From positions 1-38,450 of the forward strand of contig CAMLDW010000025.1 in the NCBI GenBank assembly GCA_946479035.1: DNA of 38,450 nt. The letters are read 5' to 3'. Made by a program: the position numbers and the translations under genes. The stretch comes from an uncultured Chthonomonadaceae bacterium. Its GTDB lineage: Bacteria; Armatimonadota; Fimbriimonadia; Fimbriimonadales; Fimbriimonadaceae. Within the stretch, counting starts at the first letter, position 1. Every line of letters starts with the position of its first letter. Positions 7,122 through 15,283 of this stretch are shown here, piece by piece. The notes under the pieces were generated by a model that saw only the letters and a list, made by a program, of their open reading frames with translations, had not been told where the DNA came from and made no database searches.

Positions 7122-8975
7122 ATGCCGTTCTATTCGCGCCTGAAGCAGTTGCTCGTGGGCAGTCCGATCCACACGAAGCACGCCCACCACGAAAGGCTCC
7201 CCAAGATCTACGGCCTGCCGGTCTTCGCGTCGGACGCACTTTCTTCTGTGGCGTACGCGACGGAGGAGGTTCTGCTCGTGCTGGTGCTGATGGGTGCAGG
7301 CGGCTTCTACCTGCTGTTCAACATCTCTGCCTGGCTGGGGGTGCTGCTCGTGATCGTGGGGTTCAGCTATTACCAGACGATCCACGCTTACCCGAAGGGC
7401 GGCGGGACGTATCTGGTCTCGACGGAGAACCTCGGATCGATGGCGGGGCGGATCGCTGCGGCGGCACTGTTGATCGACTACGTGCTGACCGTAGCCGTCT
7501 CGATCGCCTCCGCGTCGAGCTTCGTGGTCTCGGCGTTCCCTTCTGCGCAGCCGTACACGGTGCTGATCTCGTGCGTGGCGATCGGGCTGCTTGCGATAGC
7601 GAACCTGCGCGGGGCAAAGGAGAGCGGCGCGATCTTCGCGGTACCGACGTACACGTTCGTTGCGACGATGATCGTACTGATCATTGCAGGGCTGATTAAG
7701 GCGACGATCGGCGGCGTCGGCGCGATTCCACCGGATCCTCGGTCCTTTCCTGAGCCGCTGCAGGCGATGACGATGTACCTGCTGTTGCGCGCGTTCGCCG
7801 CTTCTTGTACAGCGCTGACGGGGACCGAGGCGATCGCCGACGGCGTGGCAGCGTTCCGGGCCCCGGAGGCGAGGAACGCGAGCGCGACGCTGGCCATGAT
7901 GGTGGGGCTGCTGCTTACGATGTTCCTGGGTCTGAGCTGGTGCGCGCAGCACTTCGGCGTGACGCCGATGCTCGCCGACCAGCACGGCTACAAGACGGTG
8001 GTCGCACAACTGGCGCAGAAGGTCTTCCCTTCGTTCCCGTTCTTCTTCTATCTGACGACGACAGTGACTGCCGTGATCCTGTTCCTTGCGGCGAACACGG
8101 CGTTCGCAGACTTCCCTCGTCTTTCGAGCTTTGTGGCGCGCGACGGGTTCTTGCCGCGGCAGCTGACGAGCGTGGGCGACCGGCTGGTGTTCCAGAACGG
8201 GATCGTGCTGCTCGCGGCGCTTGCGATGTCTCTGATCTTCGTGTACCACGCGAACACGCACTCGCTGATCCCGCTGTACGCGCTGGGCGTGTTCGTGTCG
8301 TTCACGTTCAGCCAGGCGGGGATGGTGGCGCGATGGTTCAAGCGCACGGAGAAGGCGTGGCTGAACTACCGGATGTACATCAGCCTTGTGGGTTCGATCG
8401 CGACCGGCATCGTTTCGATCATCCTGGGTTACACGAAGTTCCACGAAGGGGCCTGGCTGATCCTGGTCGCGATGGCGCTGATGCTCGTGATGTTCTGGGG
8501 GATCCGGCGCCATTACACCTATCTTGCGCAGGAGCTCAATCTGCGGCCCAGCGACAGGGTCGAGAAGTACTCGACGACGGTGCTGTTGCTGGTGCCCCGG
8601 GTCCACCGCGGCATCCTGAAGGCGATCTCGTACTCCCAGGCGCTCTCGAAGGACGTGCGCGCGATCCACGTGACGCTCGATCCATCGGCTGCGAGGGCGG
8701 TGCGCGACCAGTGGGCGGAGCTCGGAGTGGACATGCCGCTGGTGATCCTGGACTCGCCGTACCGATCCTTGGTGGAGCCGGTGGTGGAGTACGTGGACCA
8801 GATGAACGCCGAGGCGAACGACCCGAACCACATCGTGACCGTGATCGTGGCGGAACCGGTCCCGAAATACCGCTACCAGCGCATCCTGCACAGTAACCTC
8901 GCTCTGTTCCTAAAGGTGGCTCTCGGCAGCCGTCGGAACGTGGTGATCAGCAACGTGAGGTACTTCCTAGAGTGA
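7122..8975 (+). CDS. kimA: KimA-type potassium transporter (APC superfamily)
   Basis: 617 aa, close to B. subtilis KimA (formerly YdaO), a proton-coupled high-affinity potassium importer inhibited by c-di-AMP. The N-terminus holds the family signature SDALSSVAYATEE (residues 38-49). About twelve membrane segments fill residues 45-465. A soluble C-terminal domain (about 475-617) reads like KimA's cytoplasmic domain, with VLLLVPRVHRGILKAISYSQ, YRSLVEPVVEYVD and the ending ISNVRYFLE. General amino acid permease is the alternative, but the start and tail favour KimA. The TGA overlaps the next gene's GTG. Confidence 0.83.
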   Translation: MPFYSRLKQLLVGSPIHTKHAHHERLPKIYGLPVFASDALSSVAYATEEVLLVLVLMGAGGFYLLFNISAWLGVLLVIVGFSYYQTIHAYPKGGGTYLVSTENLGSMAGRIAAAALLIDYVLTVAVSIASASSFVVSAFPSAQPYTVLISCVAIGLLAIANLRGAKESGAIFAVPTYTFVATMIVLIIAGLIKATIGGVGAIPPDPRSFPEPLQAMTMYLLLRAFAASCTALTGTEAIADGVAAFRAPEARNASATLAMMVGLLLTMFLGLSWCAQHFGVTPMLADQHGYKTVVAQLAQKVFPSFPFFFYLTTTVTAVILFLAANTAFADFPRLSSFVARDGFLPRQLTSVGDRLVFQNGIVLLAALAMSLIFVYHANTHSLIPLYALGVFVSFTFSQAGMVARWFKRTEKAWLNYRMYISLVGSIATGIVSIILGYTKFHEGAWLILVAMALMLVMFWGIRRHYTYLAQELNLRPSDRVEKYSTTVLLLVPRVHRGILKAISYSQALSKDVRAIHVTLDPSAARAVRDQWAELGVDMPLVILDSPYRSLVEPVVEYVDQMNAEANDPNHIVTVIVAEPVPKYRYQRILHSNLALFLKVALGSRRNVVISNVRYFLE

Positions 8976-9784
8976 TCGTCGAGTCGTACGAAGACGTGAT
9001 CGTGCTTACGGGCGCGCTGCGCTCCAACTTTTGGGAGACGATCCACACGGCGATCTCTCTGACGCTCAAGCGCCACCCGACCGGCGTGATCATCGACTGC
9101 AGCGGCATCACGGAGATCACTCCCGAGGGCGCGGAGACCTTCCACGAGGCGATCGACTATGTGAGCGAGCACGTCCACGCCCGGATCGTGGTAGCGGCGG
9201 TGCCTGGGCCGGTGCTCGACGTGCTGCGGAGCGTGCCGGAGGTGCGCTCGCAGCTGCCGATCGCAACGACGGTCGAGGACGCGCGTCGGTCGCTGGACCT
9301 CTTGCTCGAGCAAGACGACCAGCCTAAGAAGAAGAGGAGGAAGGAGGCCGAGGTCCGGGAGTACCACCGGACGATGCTGGCCGTGCTGACGGGCGACGAC
9401 AGCGACGAAGAGCTGTTGCACTTGACGCAGGAGTTCGTCGACACGGAGTCCGCCAAGGTCGTGCTGCTGTTTCCCGTCGTCGTGCCGCGACATTTGCCGC
9501 TGCAGGCGCCGATGCCTGAGTTGGAGTCTGCCGCGGTGAAGGCGATCGATCTGGCGAAGAGGATGATGATCGAATTCAGGACGGCGCACGAGGCGCGCGT
9601 GGAGCACGCGCGCGACCTTCCGACGCTGATCCACGACATCGCCGAAGAGGTGAACGCCGAGCGCGTGGTGTTCGCTTTTTCCAAGCGCAACCCGGAAAAG
9701 CAGGAAGAGGGGATGCGGCTGGTGCTCGCGATCTTGCAAAAGGTGCCGCGGCGGATCGTGTTCGTGCGCGGCAGTACCGACTAG
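8972..9784 (+). CDS. STAS domain fused to a universal-stress-like domain
   Basis: 270 aa with a GTG start overlapping the kimA stop (GTGA, 8972-8975). Residues 1-113 read as a STAS (anti-sigma antagonist-like) fold, with GVIIDCSGITEITPEGAE around the usual switch position. A basic, charged linker (about 115-128, PKKKRRKEAE) leads to residues 130-268, which resemble a universal stress protein fold: TMLAVLTGDDSDEELL, VVLLFPVVVPRHLPL and ERVVFAFSKRN. No membrane segment is seen. Tight coupling suggests it regulates or docks on the transporter, which is an inference. It ends convergently with sua5, sharing a CTAG. Confidence 0.7.
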   Translation: MIVESYEDVIVLTGALRSNFWETIHTAISLTLKRHPTGVIIDCSGITEITPEGAETFHEAIDYVSEHVHARIVVAAVPGPVLDVLRSVPEVRSQLPIATTVEDARRSLDLLLEQDDQPKKKRRKEAEVREYHRTMLAVLTGDDSDEELLHLTQEFVDTESAKVVLLFPVVVPRHLPLQAPMPELESAAVKAIDLAKRMMIEFRTAHEARVEHARDLPTLIHDIAEEVNAERVVFAFSKRNPEKQEEGMRLVLAILQKVPRRIVFVRGSTD

Positions 9785-10707
9785 CCCGCGCTGGCCTTTT
9801 TGAGCCGGTCGTGCACGGCCTCCCAGTCCGGATGGCTCGGCGGGCTTTCGACGTAGATCGTGCGGAGTCCGAGCCGGTCGAGGCGGCGGAGCGCGCGGTA
9901 GAGGCTCGCACCATACGCAGCGGGGTCGTCCGGCATCTTGATCTGGTCCGCGCTCTTCGGCTCACGGAACGTCAGTCCCGGCAGGGCGCCGTCGATCTTT
10001 TCGACGATCACTAGCCTTGCGTTCGGCGCGTAGTGGCGCTCGTACATCCCCGGTCCGCGCCGCAGGTGCGGCGGCGGTAGGTGGCCGAGCGGGCTGCCCA
10101 CGACGGCCTGGATCTGTGCGCGGGAGACTCCGCCGGGGCGCAGGATGCGCGGGTGCTCGCCGGAAAGGTCGATAACGGTGCTCTCCAGCCCGATCTCGCA
10201 GCGACCGCCGTCGATGACGATCGCCGCCGCTTCTGCGATGCTCTGGTCGATGTCTTCTGCGGAGGTGGGAGAGAGGCCGGCGAAGATGTTGGCGCTGGGG
10301 GCCGCGACGGGGACGCCGGACGCGCGGATGACGGCGAGCGCGACGGGGTGGCTCGGCACGCGCACGGCGACGGTGTCGAGGCCGGCGGTCGTCTCTTTTG
10401 GGACGACGGAGTTCTTTTTAAGGACCATCGTGAGCGGCCCTGGCCAAAAGCGGTTCGCGAGGTCCTCTGCGAGCTTGGGCCAAGAGGCGGCGACGCCTTT
10501 GAGCTGCTCAAAGTCGGCGATGTGGACGATGAGGGGGTTCTCGCTCGGCCTGCCTTTGGCAGCGTAGACCTTGTTCACCGCGCGCGGATCGAGGGCGTTG
10601 CAGGCGAGGCCGTAGACGGTCTCGGTCGGGATTACGACGATCTCGCCTCTCTTGATGGCTTGTGCAGCTTCTTGCACCGCCGCAGGGCTCGCCGGCTCGA
10701 TCCTCAT
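9781..10707 (-). CDS. sua5: L-threonylcarbamoyladenylate synthase (Sua5 type)
   Basis: 308 aa from the ATG overlapping the aroE stop. The enzyme makes threonylcarbamoyl-AMP for t6A37 of ANN-decoding tRNAs. The YrdC domain (about 1-205) shows IPTETVYGLACNA, KGRPSENPLIVH, RFWPGPLTMVL, VAVRVPSHP and VAAPSANIFAGLSPTSA. A C-terminal Sua5 domain (about 225-308, including GMYERHYAPNARLVIVE) separates it from short TsaC proteins. The frame is open upstream, but that part is an aroE shadow. It is the last gene of a six-gene minus operon. Confidence 0.93.
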   Translation of the reverse strand: MRIEPASPAAVQEAAQAIKRGEIVVIPTETVYGLACNALDPRAVNKVYAAKGRPSENPLIVHIADFEQLKGVAASWPKLAEDLANRFWPGPLTMVLKKNSVVPKETTAGLDTVAVRVPSHPVALAVIRASGVPVAAPSANIFAGLSPTSAEDIDQSIAEAAAIVIDGGRCEIGLESTVIDLSGEHPRILRPGGVSRAQIQAVVGSPLGHLPPPHLRRGPGMYERHYAPNARLVIVEKIDGALPGLTFREPKSADQIKMPDDPAAYGASLYRALRRLDRLGLRTIYVESPPSHPDWEAVHDRLKKASAG

Positions 10708-11513
10708 TGGACGGCAGCAAGCATATCCTGTCGCGGCGCGTTTTGTCCCGTCCACCACTCGAACGAACGCGCGCCCTGTGCGACGAGGAGCGCGCGCCCG
10801 TCGACGGCGTGGATGCCGTTCGCCTGCGCGTCGAACATGAACGTCGTCGGTCCGCTGGTGTAGAAGACGTCGTACGCGAGCGCCTTTCTCGGGGCTTGGT
10901 ACCAATCCACTGGAAGCTGTGCCTTGTGCATGCTCGCGCTGGTCGTGTTAAGAATGAGCTGGCAGTCGGCGGGCACGGGGCTGCCGACCATCTCCGCCTT
11001 GATGCTGAGCTCGTGCAGCAGTTTTTCGAGCTTGATCGGTGTGCGGTTCCAGCACAGGAGCCGGCACTCAAGCTCGGCGAGCGCCATGAGGAGCGCTCGC
11101 GACGCGCCGCCCGCGCCGAGAACCAGGGCGGTGCACGGGAACATGACTCCGAGGTATCGGAGCGTGTCGATAAAGCCGGGCGCGTCGGTGTTGATGGCGG
11201 CGCCGTCGCCGAGGCGCAGGGTGTTGACGACTCCCATGCGCCTTTCGAGCCGCGGCATGGACTTCGCCCAGCGGTACGCCGCCTCTTTCAGCGGGACGGT
11301 GACGTTGAGGCCCTTGTAGCCGAGCTCGGTAAGGTGCGCCATCGCTTCGGCGAACTCTTCCTTCGGCACCCTTATGGCGACGTACTTGTCTTCTAGGCCG
11401 CACGCGGCGAAGGCCGCTGACTGCATCTGTGGTGAAAGCGAGTGTTCGACCGGGTCGCCGACGACGGCGTATTGCGCCTTGGGCGCCTCTCGCCACTCGA
11501 AGAACGGGCTCAC
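10704..11513 (-). CDS. aroE: Shikimate dehydrogenase
   Basis: 269 aa from GTG at 11513, which overlaps the preceding stop (GTGA). It reduces 3-dehydroshikimate to shikimate with NADPH. Visible: the substrate site SLSPQMQSAAF, NVTVPLKEAAYRWA with the catalytic lysine, NTDAPGFIDTL, the nucleotide-binding LGAGGASRALLMAL, CWNRTP, and NTTSASM near the end of the cofactor domain. Overlaps on both sides indicate coupled translation within the hisN-like to sua5 operon. Confidence 0.92.
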   Translation of the reverse strand: MSPFFEWREAPKAQYAVVGDPVEHSLSPQMQSAAFAACGLEDKYVAIRVPKEEFAEAMAHLTELGYKGLNVTVPLKEAAYRWAKSMPRLERRMGVVNTLRLGDGAAINTDAPGFIDTLRYLGVMFPCTALVLGAGGASRALLMALAELECRLLCWNRTPIKLEKLLHELSIKAEMVGSPVPADCQLILNTTSASMHKAQLPVDWYQAPRKALAYDVFYTSGPTTFMFDAQANGIHAVDGRALLVAQGARSFEWWTGQNAPRQDMLAAVQ

Positions 11514-12601
11514 TTTGCCACCTTTCGGAAAGTCCACAGCTTTTGTCCTACGAAGTTCCAGACGACGACGACCGCCGTCGCGACGAGGCTGGCTCCCGCC
11601 CACCTTGCGCCCGCGCCCATGTGCATCATCCTGTTCACGCTCGATCCGACCACGACGTTGAGGAGCATACCAACCAGCGCGACGATGAAGAACTTGGTGA
11701 TCATCGCTCCGTGCGCGTGGGAGCGCTCGACCCTGAAGGTCCACCTGCGGTTCCAATAGTAGCTGTTGAGGATCGCGAGGATCACGGCGGGCACTTTGAG
11801 CGGGGCGTAGGCGGAGTCGAGGATGTCGCGCTCCAGCAGCGGCGCGCCGGTGTGCGTGAGGTGCCAGGACCAGTCGCCTACGACGTGCGCGAGCGAGGTC
11901 TTGCCGACCGGCACGACGAAAAGGAGGAGCCAGTGCGTGCCGAGGTCGATGACCGTTGAGATTCCGCCGACGAGGCAGAACTTGACGAACTGGCGCACCG
12001 TGCTGTGCTCGAAGAATCCCGGCCTTTCGGCCTGTGCTTCTTCAGCAGGTTGGAAGTAGTTGTGGAGCATCCGCCCGATGAACCTCTCGACGCTGCGGCT
12101 AAAAAAGCGGGTGCCGACGAACTCGCGCTTGGCCACCGGCTTGATCCAGACCGCGTCGATGTCGGCGTTGTTCGCACCGAGGACGTCCGTGAGCAGCTGG
12201 TCGCCGACCATCACGGCCTCCTCCGGCTTGGCCTTGAACTGCTCGAGCGCCATGTCGTACATCTGTCTGCTCGGCTTGAAGCGGGCGCGGATGAACGGCA
12301 CTCCGATCCCTTCGCTCAGTCTTTTGAGCCGTTCGGGATGGCGCGTGTTGCTGAGGATGCAGAACTGCAACCCCAGCGACTTTCCTTTCGCGAGCCAATC
12401 CAGCACGGGCTGCGGGAAGTCGCTGCCGCGCCAAGGCACGAGAGTGTTGTCGACGTCGAGGAGCACGAGGCGCTTGCCTGCCGCCTTCAACGCAGCCAGG
12501 TCGACGTCTTCGACGCGCTCGAGGGAGACGGACGGAGAAAAACGGCGCAGTGCGCGCGGCATCTGTTCCCGTTCGAACGACCCGGCGCGGAAACCCCTCA
12601 T
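11510..12601 (-). CDS. YqeG-like HAD phosphatase fused to a GtrA-like membrane domain
   Basis: 363 aa. Residues 25-195 form a YqeG-type HAD hydrolase: DxDxT nucleophile motif LLDVDNTLVPW (D49, D51), FCILSNTR, the KPSRQMYDMAL lysine region and VMVGDQLLTDVLGANN. Residues 205-363 form a four-helix GtrA-like domain: FVKFCLVGGISTVIDL, a middle segment with YYWNRRWTFR, KFFIVALVGMLLNVV and WNFVGQKLWTFRK. GtrA proteins are often linked to lipid-linked sugar transfer, and YqeG proteins are predicted phosphatases. The frame is continuous, so this is a real fusion unless the sequence is wrong. The four-base overlap with mltG sets the start. Confidence 0.85.
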   Translation of the reverse strand: MRGFRAGSFEREQMPRALRRFSPSVSLERVEDVDLAALKAAGKRLVLLDVDNTLVPWRGSDFPQPVLDWLAKGKSLGLQFCILSNTRHPERLKRLSEGIGVPFIRARFKPSRQMYDMALEQFKAKPEEAVMVGDQLLTDVLGANNADIDAVWIKPVAKREFVGTRFFSRSVERFIGRMLHNYFQPAEEAQAERPGFFEHSTVRQFVKFCLVGGISTVIDLGTHWLLLFVVPVGKTSLAHVVGDWSWHLTHTGAPLLERDILDSAYAPLKVPAVILAILNSYYWNRRWTFRVERSHAHGAMITKFFIVALVGMLLNVVVGSSVNRMMHMGAGARWAGASLVATAVVVVWNFVGQKLWTFRKVAK

Positions 12602-13626
12602 GAGTTCCCGTTTTGCGCGAACTCCGCGCGCGCCTTCTTGATCGCCTTCAGATGGTCTTTGTACGTCGCGCTGTAGAAGTGCGTACGGTCCGGGCGTGCG
12701 ACGTAATAGAGGAACGCGTGCGAGTCGGGCTTGAGCGAGGCCTCGACGCTCCTCCATGCGGGCGAACCGATCGGGCCCGGTGGGAGGCCGTCGATGACGT
12801 AGGTGTTGTACGGAGAGACGACCCTGTCGACCTCTCCGGGCTGGAGCTGCCTCCAGTCCTGCAGCGCGTAGAGGACAGTGGCGTCGATCTGCAGCTTTTG
12901 ACCGATGGCGAGGCGGTTCTCGATCACGGCGGCGATCATAGGGCGCTCCGGGTCGACGCCGGCCTCGAGCTCGACCATAGAGCCGATGACGACGCTGCGC
13001 TTGATCTGTTCTGGGGTCGCGCCCTGCGCGACTGCGGGCTTCCAGACCTTTTCTTCGAAGGTCTGTAGCTGGCGCCGCACGACCGCATCGGCGCCGATGA
13101 GAGGTGGAAGGTCGTAGGTGTCCGGGTAGAGATAGCCCTCGAGCGAGCCTTCCGGCAGTGGAAAGGAGACGTCGCCCTGGAAGCGCGCGGGGTCGTGCGC
13201 GGCCGCGACGTAGTCCGCGGCGCTGCAGACGTTTGCCTTTTCGAAGATCGGTGCGACCCGCGCGATCCAGAAACCTTCGGGGACGCGGACCTGCTGTTCG
13301 ATCGGCCGCTTGAGGGTGTTGACGATCTGGTCCGCGCGCATGCCCGGATGGAACTCGAAGGTGCCGAACCGGACCGTGCGGTCGACGCGCTGCAGGTAGC
13401 AGTAGAGCTTGAACGCGGGCGCGCTTCGCAACACTCCGCGGTGAACGAGGTCCTGTAGGACGCCGTCGAAGTTCGTGCCCTTTTCATACCGCACGAAGAA
13501 CTTGGGGCCCTCCGGGGCCGGTGCGAGGGAGCCGCGGTACCACGAGCCGACGAACCAAGCGCCGCACAGGACGCCCACTAGGGCGCCCACGCCGAAGAGT
13601 GCCGTGCGCTTACGCTTGTTGCTCAA
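12598..13626 (-). CDS. mltG: Endolytic murein transglycosylase MltG
   Basis: 342 aa. MltG cuts nascent glycan strands at the inner membrane to end their elongation. It has one N-terminal membrane segment (about 9-28), a LysM-like region, and the YceG core with EGSLEGYLYPDTY, IGSMVELEAGVDPERP (catalytic glutamate), QKLQIDATVLYAL and SPYNTYVIDGLPPGPIGSPA. The start is TTG, 17 bases inside ruvX. The stop overlaps the HAD-GtrA start. The ruvX-mltG neighbourhood is common in bacteria. Confidence 0.93.
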   Translation of the reverse strand: MSNKRKRTALFGVGALVGVLCGAWFVGSWYRGSLAPAPEGPKFFVRYEKGTNFDGVLQDLVHRGVLRSAPAFKLYCYLQRVDRTVRFGTFEFHPGMRADQIVNTLKRPIEQQVRVPEGFWIARVAPIFEKANVCSAADYVAAAHDPARFQGDVSFPLPEGSLEGYLYPDTYDLPPLIGADAVVRRQLQTFEEKVWKPAVAQGATPEQIKRSVVIGSMVELEAGVDPERPMIAAVIENRLAIGQKLQIDATVLYALQDWRQLQPGEVDRVVSPYNTYVIDGLPPGPIGSPAWRSVEASLKPDSHAFLYYVARPDRTHFYSATYKDHLKAIKKARAEFAQNGNS

Positions 13627-14017
13627 AGTACCGCTCCAGAATCCTGCAGGCCGCCTCTCCGTCGGACCGCTTGCGCCGCTCGCTACCCTTCAAGCCCGCC
13701 GCCGCCATGTCGCGTTCCGCCTCCTGGCTCGTGAGCGACTCGTCCACGTATTCGACGGCCAGCGAGAGCGCGGCGATGCACGCTCCGAGCTGGCGGCAAA
13801 CGCGCGACATCCTCGTCTCACCGTTCTCATCGGTCGGGACGCCCACCACGATGAGGCTCGCGGACTCCTTTTCGGCGATCGCACGGATCGCCGCCGCGTC
13901 CTTGGTCAGGGTGCCGGTGGCCTCTAGGTTGGGCCTTGCGGTCGCGACGCGCGCGTCTGATTCGCCAACGGCAACGCCGATGTGCTTGCCGCCGAAGTCG
14001 ATCGCGAGGACCCTCAA
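13610..14017 (-). CDS. ruvX: Pre-16S rRNA nuclease / Holliday-junction resolvase-like RuvX (YqgF)
   Basis: 135 aa from a TTG that overlaps the preceding stop (TTGA, 14014-14017). It has an RNase H fold with VLAIDFGGKHIGVAVG near the N-terminus, LIVVGVPTDENGETRMS in the middle and VEYVDESLTSQEAERDM with the expected acidic residues. In E. coli YqgF acts in 16S rRNA 5' maturation. The upstream open frame is a shadow of the hisN-like gene. It overlaps mltG by 17 bases. Confidence 0.9.
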   Translation of the reverse strand: MRVLAIDFGGKHIGVAVGESDARVATARPNLEATGTLTKDAAAIRAIAEKESASLIVVGVPTDENGETRMSRVCRQLGACIAALSLAVEYVDESLTSQEAERDMAAAGLKGSERRKRSDGEAACRILERYFEQQA

Positions 14018-14763
14018 CTCTTGAACGCCTCCAGCAGTTCCCGCCGGACGCCGGGCGCGCAGCTCACCGCCTCGCTCGTTAGCCTTTCGACTCCGCCAAA
14101 GTCCGTAAACGAGCCGCCGGCCTCGCGCACGATGACCGCGATCGCGCTGACGTCCCAGTGCTTGACGAGAGGGTCGAGCATCGCCTCGGTGCGCCCTGTG
14201 GCGACGAGCACGTGGCCGTAGGCGTCGGTCCATCCGCGGGTGGCGAGCGCACGCTCTGCAAGACCGAGGAACGGGCCCAGGCGGCCCGCCTGCGCCATGG
14301 TCCAATGGCTGCCGCAGCAGAGGATGGAGTCTTCGATCCTGGTCTTGACCGAGACTCGGCACGGCGCGTCGTTCCAGAAGCAGCCCGCGCCCTTTTCCGC
14401 ATAGACGACCTCGTTCAGGGCCGGCAGCACGCAGACCCCAAGGACCGGCTCGCCGTCCTGCTCGTAGCTGAGCAGGGTGGCGTAGAGCGGCACGCCGGAG
14501 ATGAAGGACTTGGTGCCGTCGATCGGGTCGATTACCCAGCGGTCGGGCGCCTCGGAGCCGCCTTCCTCCTCCCCTAGGACCCCCTCGCCCGGATAGGCGC
14601 CTTCGATCGCGCATCGGATGGCCCGCTCGGCTTCTCGGTCGGCGACGGTGACGGGGGTGTCGTCCTGCTTGCGCTCGACCTTGACTCCCTGGTTGAAGTG
14701 GCGCAGAGTGCCCCGGGCCGCCTCGCGGGCCGTATTGAGGGCGAAGGCGAGCCTGGGAGACAT
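14014..14763 (-). CDS. Inositol monophosphatase family protein, HisN-like phosphatase
   Basis: 249 aa. A magnesium-dependent phosphatase with DTPVTVADREAE, the glutamate pair in LGEEEG, DPIDGTKSFISGVPLYATL and the C-terminal HWDVSAIAVIVREAGG. The FISGVPLYATL form and the short length match HisN-type histidinol-phosphate phosphatases more than classic inositol or PAP phosphatases, but no his gene is nearby to support this. It is the first gene of the minus operon ending at sua5. Its ATG lies 94 bases from the tmRNA gene on the other strand. Confidence 0.82.
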   Translation of the reverse strand: MSPRLAFALNTAREAARGTLRHFNQGVKVERKQDDTPVTVADREAERAIRCAIEGAYPGEGVLGEEEGGSEAPDRWVIDPIDGTKSFISGVPLYATLLSYEQDGEPVLGVCVLPALNEVVYAEKGAGCFWNDAPCRVSVKTRIEDSILCCGSHWTMAQAGRLGPFLGLAERALATRGWTDAYGHVLVATGRTEAMLDPLVKHWDVSAIAVIVREAGGSFTDFGGVERLTSEAVSCAPGVRRELLEAFKS

Positions 14764-14843
14764 TCCGGCACTAGTTTGGCACCCGTCGGCTTGCTGGGCT
14801 CTTGCGGTAGGCCGCTGGAACAGCCCAGGAACGACCGACGTTC

Positions 14844-14849
14844 TATAAT
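14844..14849 (+). promoter_or_regulatory. -10 box of the tmRNA gene
   Basis: A perfect TATAAT ends eight bases before the mature tmRNA 5' end at 14858. No recognizable -35 hexamer lies 16-18 bases upstream. Confidence 0.7.
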
Positions 14850-14857
14850 GGATCGAC

Positions 14858-15214
14858 GGGGGCGTCAGGGTTCGACAGAGCCGAACCGACCTCCAGTTGC
14901 GAGCCGAGGCGCCGTTGGCCTCGTAAAAAGCGGCAAAAAAAGTAACAGCGAATCAAAACTTCGCCTACGCGGCCTAAACCCCCGCGGGCCCATTCGGAAC
15001 CGTTTCAGCCGGGTCTGAGTGCGGCTTAGCAAAAGCTGGATCGCGAGTCGCGGCTTCGGCCCGGAGCCCGCCTCGCTAAAACAATCGGGCTAGGCGCTTG
15101 TGCGGCCAGCCCTCAGGCTATGCCTTGCGCTGAAACTAAAATCGAGGGAGACGCTCGTGGACGCTGAAGGGACGGCGGTTTTGGAACGGGGTTCAATTCC
15201 CCGCGCCTCCACCA
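14858..15214 (+). ncRNA. ssrA: Transfer-messenger RNA (one-piece tmRNA)
   Basis: 357 bases. The 5' GGGGGCG pairs with CGCCTCC (15204-15210), followed by A and an encoded CCA. The T-arm GGGGTTCAATTCCCC precedes the 3' strand. The resume codon is GCG at 14948 and the tag reads ANQNFAYAA, ending at TAA 14975-14977. It is preceded by the usual purine-rich stretch (GTAAC). tmRNA frees stalled ribosomes and tags the product for proteolysis. The order is that of a normal, non-permuted gene. Confidence 0.97.
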
Positions 15215-15228
15215 AATATAGAAAGCAA

Positions 15229-15256
15229 AGCGGCCGCCCGGAAACCGGGGGCCGCT
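15229..15256. terminator. Hairpin terminator between convergent tmRNA and rplY
   Basis: AGCGGCC and CCCGG arms (15229-15241) pair with 15245-15256 around an AAA loop: 12 bp with one bulged G. On the minus strand a T-rich stretch follows (TTTGCTTTC), so it suits rplY best. On the plus strand no T-run follows, but it may still mark the tmRNA 3' end. Confidence 0.7.
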
Positions 15257-15283
15257 GCTGACTTCCCAACGGGGAAACTTTTC

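Noticed and set aside
7038..8891. 617-codon open frame antisense to kimA
   Set aside because: Rich in His and Arg with no recognizable domain, and it lies exactly opposite a well-supported transporter; a GC-rich shadow frame.
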